In this document: piece by piece, positions 52,309-58,039 of the stretch
Layout of the letters: each line of letters begins with the position of its first letter
How positions within the stretch are numbered: position 1 is the first letter of the stretch
IMG/VR virus record: IMGVR_UViG_3300026544_000002
Location: 38,492 to 102,491 of that record
DNA: 64,000 bases
Reading direction: 5' to 3' (one strand)
Origin: a virus
Translations under genes and position numbers: made by a program
Notes under the pieces: model-generated
Databases searched by the model: none
Told to the model about the DNA's origin: nothing
The model's input: only the letters and a program-made list of their open reading frames with translations

Positions 52309-52863
52309 TTAAACATTTTTCATTTTAATATTTAGTACGTGAATTTTTCTTTCAATGACTTCTTTGCATTTAGCAGGATTTTTTGATTTAGAACATTTTG
52401 AGGAATCTTTTTTAATTTCATTTATTTGTGCTTGAATAGCTTTTCTTTTCGCATCTTTCATACAAGCAGTTTTTTCTGAAAATGATTTCGATGCACATTG
52501 TCTAGCATACTTAGATAGGTATCGACTATATATTTTAGATCCTGCATAAAATGCTGCACCTGTGATAGCAGATATCATAAAAAGGTGTGTCCCAATAACA
52601 GAACCTTTGACAATAGTTTTTTGACGATCATCTAATTTGTTTCCAGTTATTTGTTCTGATCGATCAATAGCCGTATTTATGTTATTCATATAATCATCAA
52701 AAAATCCTTCCGTGAAATGCTTTCCTGTTAATGATAATGATAAAACATCTTTATCAGATAAATGCTCTGAAATATATTCAATAACATCATCATTGTTGTC
52801 TGTTAATTTTGCTTCTATGATTAATGCTTCTTTTATAGAATCAATGTATAATTTTTTATCCAT
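52309..52863 (-). CDS. Paralogous late membrane protein with CxxKxxxEKxxC motif, 184 aa
   Basis: Short member of the six-gene family: N-domain (IEYISEHLSDKDVLSLSLTGKHF), a membrane segment (GTHLFMISAITGAAFYAGSKIY), SRYLSKYARQCASKSFSEKTAC, and a tail with KCSKSKNPAKC. It sits at the head of the fibre operon, directly behind the late promoter at 52896. Function unknown, probably virion-linked like its relatives. Confidence 0.65.
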   Translation of the reverse strand: MDKKLYIDSIKEALIIEAKLTDNNDDVIEYISEHLSDKDVLSLSLTGKHFTEGFFDDYMNNINTAIDRSEQITGNKLDDRQKTIVKGSVIGTHLFMISAITGAAFYAGSKIYSRYLSKYARQCASKSFSEKTACMKDAKRKAIQAQINEIKKDSSKCSKSKNPAKCKEVIERKIHVLNIKMKNV

Positions 52864-52895
52864 GATAAAAATTCCTCTTTAAAATATAATTACAT

Positions 52896-52915
52896 TCCAT
52901 CAATATTATGTTCCC
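52896..52915 (-). promoter_or_regulatory. Late promoter motif
   Basis: On the - strand: CGGGAACATAATATTGATGG, about 32 bases before the ATG at 52863. It is divergent from the early-type motif at 52961. Confidence 0.6.
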
Positions 52916-52960
52916 GAAATTATTTAAAATAATCGATATTTTATCAGATAAAAAACAATT

Positions 52961-52990
52961 TATTATATATATTGAATAATGTAAATGGAA
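52961..52990 (+). promoter_or_regulatory. Putative early-type promoter
   Basis: TTATATATATTGAATAATG lies in the segment and matches 6405 and 36103. It precedes the small membrane gene at 53026 and, further on, TIGR array 1 and tas. Confidence 0.45.
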
Positions 52991-53025
52991 ATTTAATTTT
53001 AATTTTTTAAAAAAGGAGAGAGAAT

Positions 53026-53229
53026 ATGTACAAACAACAAAGAAATATGAGAAATATAATAATTATAAATATTGTTATTTTTTGTTTGATAATGTCAGGT
53101 TGGTTTATGAATGTATATAAACTAACCAAATGTGATTTCAAGCAACCATATAAAACAGAAATCATCCGATTCATTGGATTAGTTCCTCCAATCGGTGCAA
53201 TAGTCGGATGGATGGATTTCGGAAAATAA
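53026..53229 (+). CDS. Small membrane protein, 67 aa
   Basis: The ATG follows a strong AAAAAAGGAGAGAG site. The basic start is followed by a membrane helix (NIIIINIVIFCLIMSGWFMNVY) and a second hydrophobic segment (FIGLVPPIGAIVGWMDF). It is a likely two-helix inner-membrane protein. It directly precedes TIGR array 1 on the same strand. A link between them is not shown. Confidence 0.6.
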   Translation: MYKQQRNMRNIIIINIVIFCLIMSGWFMNVYKLTKCDFKQPYKTEIIRFIGLVPPIGAIVGWMDFGK

Positions 53230-53238
53230 AATTAATTT

Positions 53239-53540
53239 AACATATCATTTGTCACTAGTTAAACCAAAGTCGAAAAATGTATCACAAGAAATTAGCAAAC
53301 CGAGTGGTTAAAATAAATCATCGTCCATTAGAAAACCAGAAAATTTTAATGTATCACTTAGAGAACGTAAACCGTCAATTTCAAAATGAATCAACATCAC
53401 CTTACATAAACCATACAATAAAAATGTATCACATGTATATAGAAAACCAGACGGAGAAAATGTATCACAAGAAAATAGTAAACCAGTGGGTAATTAATGT
53501 ATCACCTTTGAGAAGAAAACCACAGGGAATTAATGCATTT
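53239..53540 (+). repeat. TIGR-type array 1 (tandem interspaced guide RNA), 8 units plus terminal degenerate unit
   Basis: Units start at 53239, 53276, 53312, 53348, 53385, 53423, 53459, 53496 and 53532 (spacing 36-38). Each unit is motif 1 (consensus AATGTATCA), a ~9-nt variable segment, motif 2 (consensus AGAAAACCA) and a second ~9-nt variable segment. Variable pairs, first / second: tttgtcact / aagtcgaaa; caagaaatt / agtggttaa; tcgtccatt / gaaaatttt; cttagagaa / tcaatttcaa; acatcacct / tacaataaa; catgtatat / gacggagaa; caagaaaat / gtgggtaatt; cctttgaga / cagggaatt. The last unit starts AATGCATTT and decays. This is the most degenerate array, and it ends 100 bases before the tas start. Confidence 0.85.
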
Positions 53541-53607
53541 ATTTATTCAATAAATTCCATATGAGATAAATCATAATAAGTATGATATTCATGTGGAATT
53601 ATTTAAC

Positions 53608-53621
53608 GAGGATCGATCCTC
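53608..53621 (+). promoter_or_regulatory. 14-bp perfect palindrome before tas
   Basis: GAGGATCGATCCTC lies 4 bases before the AAATAAAGGAG ribosome site of the Tas gene. It is far more GC-rich than its surroundings. It may be an operator, or an mRNA hairpin that controls translation of tas. Confidence 0.35.
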
Positions 53622-53640
53622 AAATAAAGGAGTAAAGAAA

Positions 53641-54696
53641 ATGGCTAAAAAAGAAACAGAAAGAAAAAAAGTGGAAGACATGAGAATTTGTTCACCGTCA
53701 GAAGATGTTGTTAATGCTCTCGAAAGTGGGCGAGAATTCCGTGATGCAACATTGGGGTGGAATGATAAGGACAAACCTGTCAAATATGTTTCCGAAGCAC
53801 ATCGAGAATATATCGCACAAAAATCACAATTGAAAATGATTGTCTCAAGTTATTATGACATGCAGAAACAGCGTGTTGCAGTCGGCAATCGAATTGTTGG
53901 TAATTTTCTTCTTCGTATCGGCGGGAAGGAAACTATGGAAAAAGATGTGAAAGATGATAAATTGATTGCTGAAATGGTGAAAGAATATGCAACATTGGCA
54001 GATGCTTTCACCAGTCCGAAAAAAATCAGAAGTTTCTTTGAAACACAACGAGAAGGATTCATCACAACTGAACATGAATTAACAATGATGAATACTTATC
54101 TCAGTTATCGTGGTGCGGAAAAGAAATTGATGAAAGATATTCAAAGATATGTGGAAGATTTCCCTCTTTATCAAAATTTTCTGAAACATGTCAATGGATG
54201 TGGACCGGCTATGTCAGCGTGTATCATTTCATGTTTTGATCCATACAAGGCAAAACATGTTTCTTCATTTTGGAAATATGCTGGATTGGATGTTATTGAT
54301 GGTGAGGGGAGAAGTAAGAAAAAACGTCATCAAATTGTTGAGAAATACGTAGACAAGAATCAAGATATTGATTGGAAGTTTTCAATCTCTTACAATGCTT
54401 TTTTGAAAGCAAAATTGTGTGGTGTTCTCGCAACTTCTTTCCTTCGTGCTGGAAAAGATTCTAGTAAGTATAATACCATTTATTATAATTACAAAGAACG
54501 AATTTCAAACAATGAAAGACATAAAGAAAAATCAGATGGTCATCGTCATGCAATGGCTATGCGGTATATGATCAAAATGTTTGTTGCTGATGTGTGGGTA
54601 CAGATGAGAAGCATCGAAGAGCTTCCGGTAACAAAACCATATCATGAAGCCAAACTGGGGTTGGTTCATGGCGGGACAGAAAGTAAAGCAGCATAA
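53641..54696 (+). CDS. tas: Tas protein (TIGR-associated, Nop/IS110-like), nuclease-less TasA type
   Basis: The 351-aa start is set at 53641 by AAAGGAG. A longer frame from 53593 crosses the palindrome. Residues 50-175 are helical, probably coiled coil. Residues 176-320 resemble the Nop-like/IS110 C-terminal RNA-binding region: VNGCGPAMSACIIS (184-197), SFWKYAGLDV (209-218), a basic SKKKRH loop (225-230) and HAMAMRYMIKMFVADVW (303-319). No HNH motif and no convincing RuvC acidic triad is visible, so it fits the nuclease-less TasA group. By family knowledge, Tas binds ~36-nt tigRNAs and targets DNA with two short spacers. Four 36-bp-period arrays surround it, the nearest just upstream. An IS110 transposase relic is less likely: no DEDD N-domain and no insertion-sequence ends are seen. 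Confidence 0.8.
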   Translation: MAKKETERKKVEDMRICSPSEDVVNALESGREFRDATLGWNDKDKPVKYVSEAHREYIAQKSQLKMIVSSYYDMQKQRVAVGNRIVGNFLLRIGGKETMEKDVKDDKLIAEMVKEYATLADAFTSPKKIRSFFETQREGFITTEHELTMMNTYLSYRGAEKKLMKDIQRYVEDFPLYQNFLKHVNGCGPAMSACIISCFDPYKAKHVSSFWKYAGLDVIDGEGRSKKKRHQIVEKYVDKNQDIDWKFSISYNAFLKAKLCGVLATSFLRAGKDSSKYNTIYYNYKERISNNERHKEKSDGHRHAMAMRYMIKMFVADVWVQMRSIEELPVTKPYHEAKLGLVHGGTESKAA

Positions 54697-54705
54697 ATCT
54701 TTTTA

Positions 54706-54751
54706 AATCTGAATCGTATCAAATGAGAAATTGTTTGATACGATTCAGATT
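54706..54751 (+). terminator. Perfect 18-bp hairpin after tas
   Basis: Arms 54706-54723 and 54734-54751 are exact complements with a 10-base loop. The stem ends two bases before TIGR array 2. CTCTTT follows rather than a U-run. It may separate the tas message from the array transcript by termination or by RNase III-type processing. Confidence 0.6.
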
Positions 54752-54752
54752 C

Positions 54753-55014
54753 TCTTTATCATAGTATAAAAGGTAATCCAATAATTTATAATGTGTCGGT
54801 AGATCGAAGAGAACCGGATATGAAAAACGAATCGAAATTTCAGAGAAAACCTGCGGGAAGCAATGTATCTCTATTCCAAAGAAAACCACTGGAAGGTAAT
54901 GTATCGTTAGATTGAAGAAAACCAGAAAGTTTTAATGTATCATTCAGAACGAGAAAACCAGTTACTTGCAATGTATCATTCTGCTTTAGAAAACCAGTTC
55001 AAGAAAATGTTTCA
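54753..55014 (+). repeat. TIGR-type array 2, 7 units plus terminal half unit
   Basis: Units start at 54753, 54790, 54826, 54862, 54898, 54934, 54970 and 55006. After the first, spacing is exactly 36. Variable pairs: tagtataaa / ataatttat; gtagatcga / gatatgaaa; aaatttcag / gcgggaagc; ctattccaa / ctggaaggt; ttagattga / gaaagtttt; ttcagaacg / gttacttgc; ttctgcttt / gttcaagaa. The last motif AATGTTTCA runs into the ribosome site of the gene at 55036. The first two or three units are the most degenerate, the last four the most regular, so the leader-distal end is best preserved. Confidence 0.9.
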
Positions 55015-55035
55015 AAACAATTTAAAGGAGAAATT

Positions 55036-55587
55036 ATGTATAACGTGACACCTGGAATATACACGAAAAAAGAAGCAGCAGGATTAGCTGCAAAAGCTTT
55101 TGCATTGGAAGAAAGGAATAGTTGGATTGTTTGCCACAAAACAGTCAAAATAGATTCAAATATTTCTATGATGTATTATAAACCTGTTCCTCAAGATAAT
55201 TTGAAGGAAGCAAAAGAAGATGGATGGGTGGTCGTATCATTCAAAATAAAAAAAGAAGATAAATGTATTGATTATCAATCATCTGCTATCATCAACCCTC
55301 GTCGATGTGATCTTGCCAAAAAGGAAGATCCAATCAAATTATCAACAGATTTTTATTCTATTATAATTGAATTTCGAGATATTAACAAATCTGCTAATTT
55401 TGATATGGTAGAAAATTACTGCATGGATAGTGATTTTGACTATTCAACAAATGAATCTGTGGGTAAAATCATTGTCAAAACAATCACGAAACATAATGCA
55501 AATGATATCATTTCCGATATCTTAGACATGACTGCTCCTGTTCATGTAAGTGAATGGGAAGGAAGAAAAGTGACAATGAGAATCTGA
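55036..55587 (+). CDS. Hypothetical protein downstream of TIGR array 2, 183 aa
   Basis: The ATG follows AAAGGAG directly behind the last array motif. The N-terminus (TKKEAAGLAAKAFALEERNSWIVC) is helical. The rest is mixed alpha/beta, with ENYCMDSDFDYSTNES, an acidic loop. No family recognised and no nuclease motif seen. The position between two arrays and after tas makes it a candidate accessory gene, but co-location is the only support. Confidence 0.6.
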   Translation: MYNVTPGIYTKKEAAGLAAKAFALEERNSWIVCHKTVKIDSNISMMYYKPVPQDNLKEAKEDGWVVVSFKIKKEDKCIDYQSSAIINPRRCDLAKKEDPIKLSTDFYSIIIEFRDINKSANFDMVENYCMDSDFDYSTNESVGKIIVKTITKHNANDIISDILDMTAPVHVSEWEGRKVTMRI

Positions 55588-55595
55588 TTTATTAG

Positions 55596-55641
55596 ATTCA
55601 TTCTGACACAAATACATGGTAGTATTTGTGTCAGAATGAAT
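55596..55641 (+). terminator. Perfect 20-bp hairpin after the 183-aa gene
   Basis: Arms 55596-55615 and 55622-55641 are exact complements with a 6-base loop. No U-run follows. The 85-base stretch from here to array 3 has a short frame (55636-55716) of doubtful status and nothing else recognised. Confidence 0.6.
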
Positions 55642-55726
55642 GTCAATTATTCAACAACAAAAGCAACAGATATTATCGGGAAACGTACTGTTGAAGAATG
55701 GGCACGAAATAATTAATCAATGATAT

Positions 55727-55988
55727 AATTTATCAAGAGGGTATAGAAATCCTAATGTATGGAATGTATCATTTTCCAAAAGAAATCCAGCACGTCTCAA
55801 TGTATCAAACATTAGAAGAAAACCATAAAATTATAATGTATCAGAACCCTAAAGAAAACCAAATATGTATATTGTATCAAAACTAGCAAGAAAACCAACG
55901 AGCTTGTAATGTATCATTTACTGGTAGAAAACCAACCTTCGAAAATGTATCAAAGAGAAAAAGAAATCCTAAAATGCAAAATGAATCA
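55727..55988 (+). repeat. TIGR-type array 3, 7 units plus terminal half unit
   Basis: Units start at 55727, 55763, 55799, 55835, 55871, 55908, 55944 and 55980, with spacing 36 except one of 37. Variable pairs: agagggtat / aatgtatgg; ttttccaaa / gcacgtctc; aacattaga / taaaattat; gaaccctaa / aatatgtat; aaactagca / acgagcttgt; tttactggt / accttcgaa; aagagaaaa / aaaatgcaa. The final motif AATGAATCA is followed by ACTTTGAAAAGGAG, the ribosome site of the MESH1-like gene. Motif 1 is nearly invariant in this array. Motif 2 varies at one position (AGAAATCC in three units). Confidence 0.9.
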
Positions 55989-56008
55989 ACTTTGAAAAGG
56001 AGAACAAT

Positions 56009-56548
56009 ATGATCGAAACAGCTATATTTTATGCAACCAAAAAGCATGAAAATCAAAAAAGAAAATACATCAATATTCCTTATATTGTTCATCCTTTAAC
56101 TGTCATGGAAATCGTCAGAGGATGTGTACAAAATCACACAGAGGAAATGTTATGTGCAGCAGTTTTACATGATACTGTAGAAGATACAGATGCAACTATC
56201 GAAGAAATACATAAAATTTTCGGAAAAACTGTTGCTGAATATGTACATTATCTTTCTGATATTTCTAAACCAGAAGATGGAAACAGAAGAACAAGAAAAG
56301 AAATAGATAGAATTCATATTTCAAAAGGACCCGCAGAAGTTCATTCAATCAAATTAGCTGATCTTATAGATAATTCAGCATCAATTCTTTTATACGATCC
56401 TAACTTTGCTAAAATTTATATTAAAGAAAAAGAAGCATTATTAGAAGTTCTGACAAAAGGAGATTCTTCTTTAATATATGCAGCAAATGAAATTGTAAAA
56501 AATTTCTATCTTCAAAGAATCAAAAAAGGATGGAATGGAATAAAATGA
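56009..56548 (+). CDS. HD-domain (p)ppGpp hydrolase-like protein (MESH1/SpoT-type)
   Basis: The 179-aa protein has the HD signature of RelA/SpoT/MESH1 hydrolases: ATKKHENQKRKYINIPYIVHP (9-29) with H28, LHDTVEDTD (53-61) with H54-D55, FGKTVAEYVHYLSD, and KLADLIDN (115-122). Length is that of stand-alone small alarmone hydrolases. The known role is removal of the 3' pyrophosphate of (p)ppGpp, which would dampen the host stringent response. It sits directly behind array 3. Its stop overlaps the next start (ATGA). Confidence 0.8.
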   Translation: MIETAIFYATKKHENQKRKYINIPYIVHPLTVMEIVRGCVQNHTEEMLCAAVLHDTVEDTDATIEEIHKIFGKTVAEYVHYLSDISKPEDGNRRTRKEIDRIHISKGPAEVHSIKLADLIDNSASILLYDPNFAKIYIKEKEALLEVLTKGDSSLIYAANEIVKNFYLQRIKKGWNGIK

Positions 56549-56622
56549 GTAAATTTTTTGAACTACGAGAAGGAACAAGAGGAATTTATAAAAATATCAA
56601 TTCAAATATCAATGTCAAATAA
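56545..56622 (+). CDS. Short overlapping frame, possibly the true N-terminus of the next gene in another frame
   Basis: ATGA overlap with the hydrolase gene gives MSKFFELREGTRGIYKNINS and stops after 25 codons. If the T6 run at 56553-56558 had five T, the frame would continue as MSKFLNYEKEQEEFIKISI into the 56636 gene. So this is either a homopolymer error, a frameshift site, or a tiny leader peptide. Low confidence as a gene of its own. Confidence 0.25.
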   Translation: MSKFFELREGTRGIYKNINSNINVK

Positions 56623-56635
56623 TAAAGGATATTAT

Positions 56636-57343
56636 ATGTATAAACATGAAAATTTCAGATTTGTTGATGAATTTTTTGACGAATTCAGCTATCTGAATAA
56701 AAATAAAGAAGATATTGAAAATCTTTATAATTTTGCTAAAAGAATTTTTGTAGGAAATAGTAAAATTAATGAAATATTTACATATCGCCAATTAGAAGGA
56801 TTTGTTCTTTGGAATAAAAATGAAACATCTAATTGGTCATCTTCTTGGTTTGATAAAGGTGTTTTAATAAAAATCGATGACCATTCATATAATTGTGATC
56901 TTTGTTCTTTAACTGTTGCAGAACAAAAAAGAAAAGATTATATCAAATATAGTATTTTTTATCTTCCTTTTTCAGTTGAAAAAAAATTAGTAACAATGAA
57001 TAATACGAAAGATAATTATTTAAAGATACAAAGTAATGATGGTCATATATGTAGAAGAACAGATATGACTTATGAAGAATTCATATCATTACGAGCAAAT
57101 ATGACACCGGATGAATATGAAGAACATAATAAAAACATCAAAAAAGCTTTATCTGATGTTGCTAAAAATATGTTCAGTTTGACCAAAGAAAATCCAATTC
57201 GTATTTATATGTGCGGAACAGATGATACATCATTTACATGTTATACAAATAATATGAAAAATGCAAATCGCATAGTCGAAAATATATTAAACACCCCATC
57301 AATGAATACTATACAAAAAGCTGGATTTTTCTTTTCTAATTAA
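56636..57343 (+). CDS. Hypothetical protein, ~235 aa
   Basis: ATG at 56636 (MYKHENFRFVDEF) follows AAAGGA at good spacing. The frame is open upstream to a TTG at 56558 and that extension (NYEKEQEEFIKISIQIS) looks like coding sequence too, so the real protein may be longer through frameshifting near 56555. The protein has NCDLCSLTVAEQ, an aromatic-rich middle and MTYEEFISLRANMTPDEYEEHNK. No family is recognised. Confidence 0.55.
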   Translation: MYKHENFRFVDEFFDEFSYLNKNKEDIENLYNFAKRIFVGNSKINEIFTYRQLEGFVLWNKNETSNWSSSWFDKGVLIKIDDHSYNCDLCSLTVAEQKRKDYIKYSIFYLPFSVEKKLVTMNNTKDNYLKIQSNDGHICRRTDMTYEEFISLRANMTPDEYEEHNKNIKKALSDVAKNMFSLTKENPIRIYMCGTDDTSFTCYTNNMKNANRIVENILNTPSMNTIQKAGFFFSN

Positions 57344-57358
57344 AGAGGACATTGTGTT

Positions 57359-57757
57359 ATGAAAGTAAAATTTCAAAATGAAGATTTGGTTGCAAAAATA
57401 GATCCATATCGAAGCACATCAGATATTTCTAAAAATGATGATATGGTTCGTGTGGAAATGTGTATGAATAAACATATATGGCAAAGAATGTATAAACATT
57501 TGACAACAACTTCGTGGATTAGTGTTGATGATGAATTACCAGAATTACCAATTGGTAGACATTCTATTCCTGTTTTGGTAATAATGGTTGATCCAGTATT
57601 TGAAGAAATGCATCCAGGCGGGGGAGCAACTACTGAATTATGTTTATTCGATGGGAAACAATTTTTAGAATTAGGAACAAATGGAAATTGCGGGTGGAAA
57701 TTTTTGCCAACTTCTGATCCAATTACACACTGGATGTATAAACCAGAACCGATTTAA
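57359..57757 (+). CDS. DUF551-like protein, 132 aa
   Basis: The C-terminal 85 residues show the DUF551 pattern: SWISVDDELPELP, a strand with PVLVIMVD, a LCLFDGKQFL strand, and THWMYKPEP at the end. This small beta domain is common in phages and prophages, without a known activity. The N-terminal ~45 residues are extra. A second, minimal copy follows at 57774. SD AAGAGGAC. Confidence 0.7.
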   Translation: MKVKFQNEDLVAKIDPYRSTSDISKNDDMVRVEMCMNKHIWQRMYKHLTTTSWISVDDELPELPIGRHSIPVLVIMVDPVFEEMHPGGGATTELCLFDGKQFLELGTNGNCGWKFLPTSDPITHWMYKPEPI

Positions 57758-57773
57758 AAAAGGAAAAAATAAA

Positions 57774-57977
57774 ATGTCACAAGATAAATGGATTTCTGTC
57801 AAAGACCATCTTCCCCCAAAAGACGAAAATGTACTATGTTATGTGGATGGAAAAATTTATATTAATTCTCTAGTTCATAGTGAATTACATTATTTACATT
57901 ACATAGACGAAGCAGCACATAATCATATAAAAAACAATACTACCCATTGGATGAAATTACCAGATGCACCAATATAA
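57774..57977 (+). CDS. DUF551-like protein, minimal form, 67 aa
   Basis: Start at 57774 is chosen by AAAAAGGAAAA. The longer frame is a shadow of the upstream gene. KWISVKDHLPPKDENVLCYVDGKI and a THWMKLPDAP end give the complete DUF551 pattern. Tandem with the preceding DUF551 gene, so probably a duplication that diverged. Function unknown. The 57978-58039 gap holds nothing firm. Confidence 0.7.
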   Translation: MSQDKWISVKDHLPPKDENVLCYVDGKIYINSLVHSELHYLHYIDEAAHNHIKNNTTHWMKLPDAPI

Positions 57978-58039
57978 TTAAATGTTGATAAGTAAAACTT
58001 GTACTTCTGAATCAACTCCTGTGATAAAAAGAGGTTATT

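Noticed and set aside
53277-53564. A 95-codon open frame with repeated MYHKK-like segments
   Set aside because: It is the translation of TIGR array 1. The 36-bp period is a multiple of three, so the conserved motifs give recurring residues, but the frame shifts when spacing is 37-38 and there is no ribosome site.
53641-54696. An IS110-family insertion sequence
   Set aside because: The C-terminal similarity is there, but there is no DEDD RuvC-type N-domain, no element ends, and several arrays lie outside any possible element boundary.
55636-55716. Short frame MNVNYSTTKATDIIGKRTVEEW between hairpin and array 3
   Set aside because: Twenty-six codons, start within the hairpin arm and no ribosome site. 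It could be a gene remnant, but support is too weak to list.
53239-55988. Replication-origin iterons or a partition centromere
   Set aside because: Iterons normally have conserved spacers or constant spacing only. Here the spacers are variable but length-controlled, two motifs alternate, and a Nop/IS110-like protein is adjacent. The DNA-binding-site explanation cannot be excluded completely.
57978-58039. A fifth, degenerate TIGR array (AATGTTGAT and CTGAATCA in the gap)
   Set aside because: Only two weak motif-1 matches, about 25 bases apart instead of 36, and no clear motif 2.
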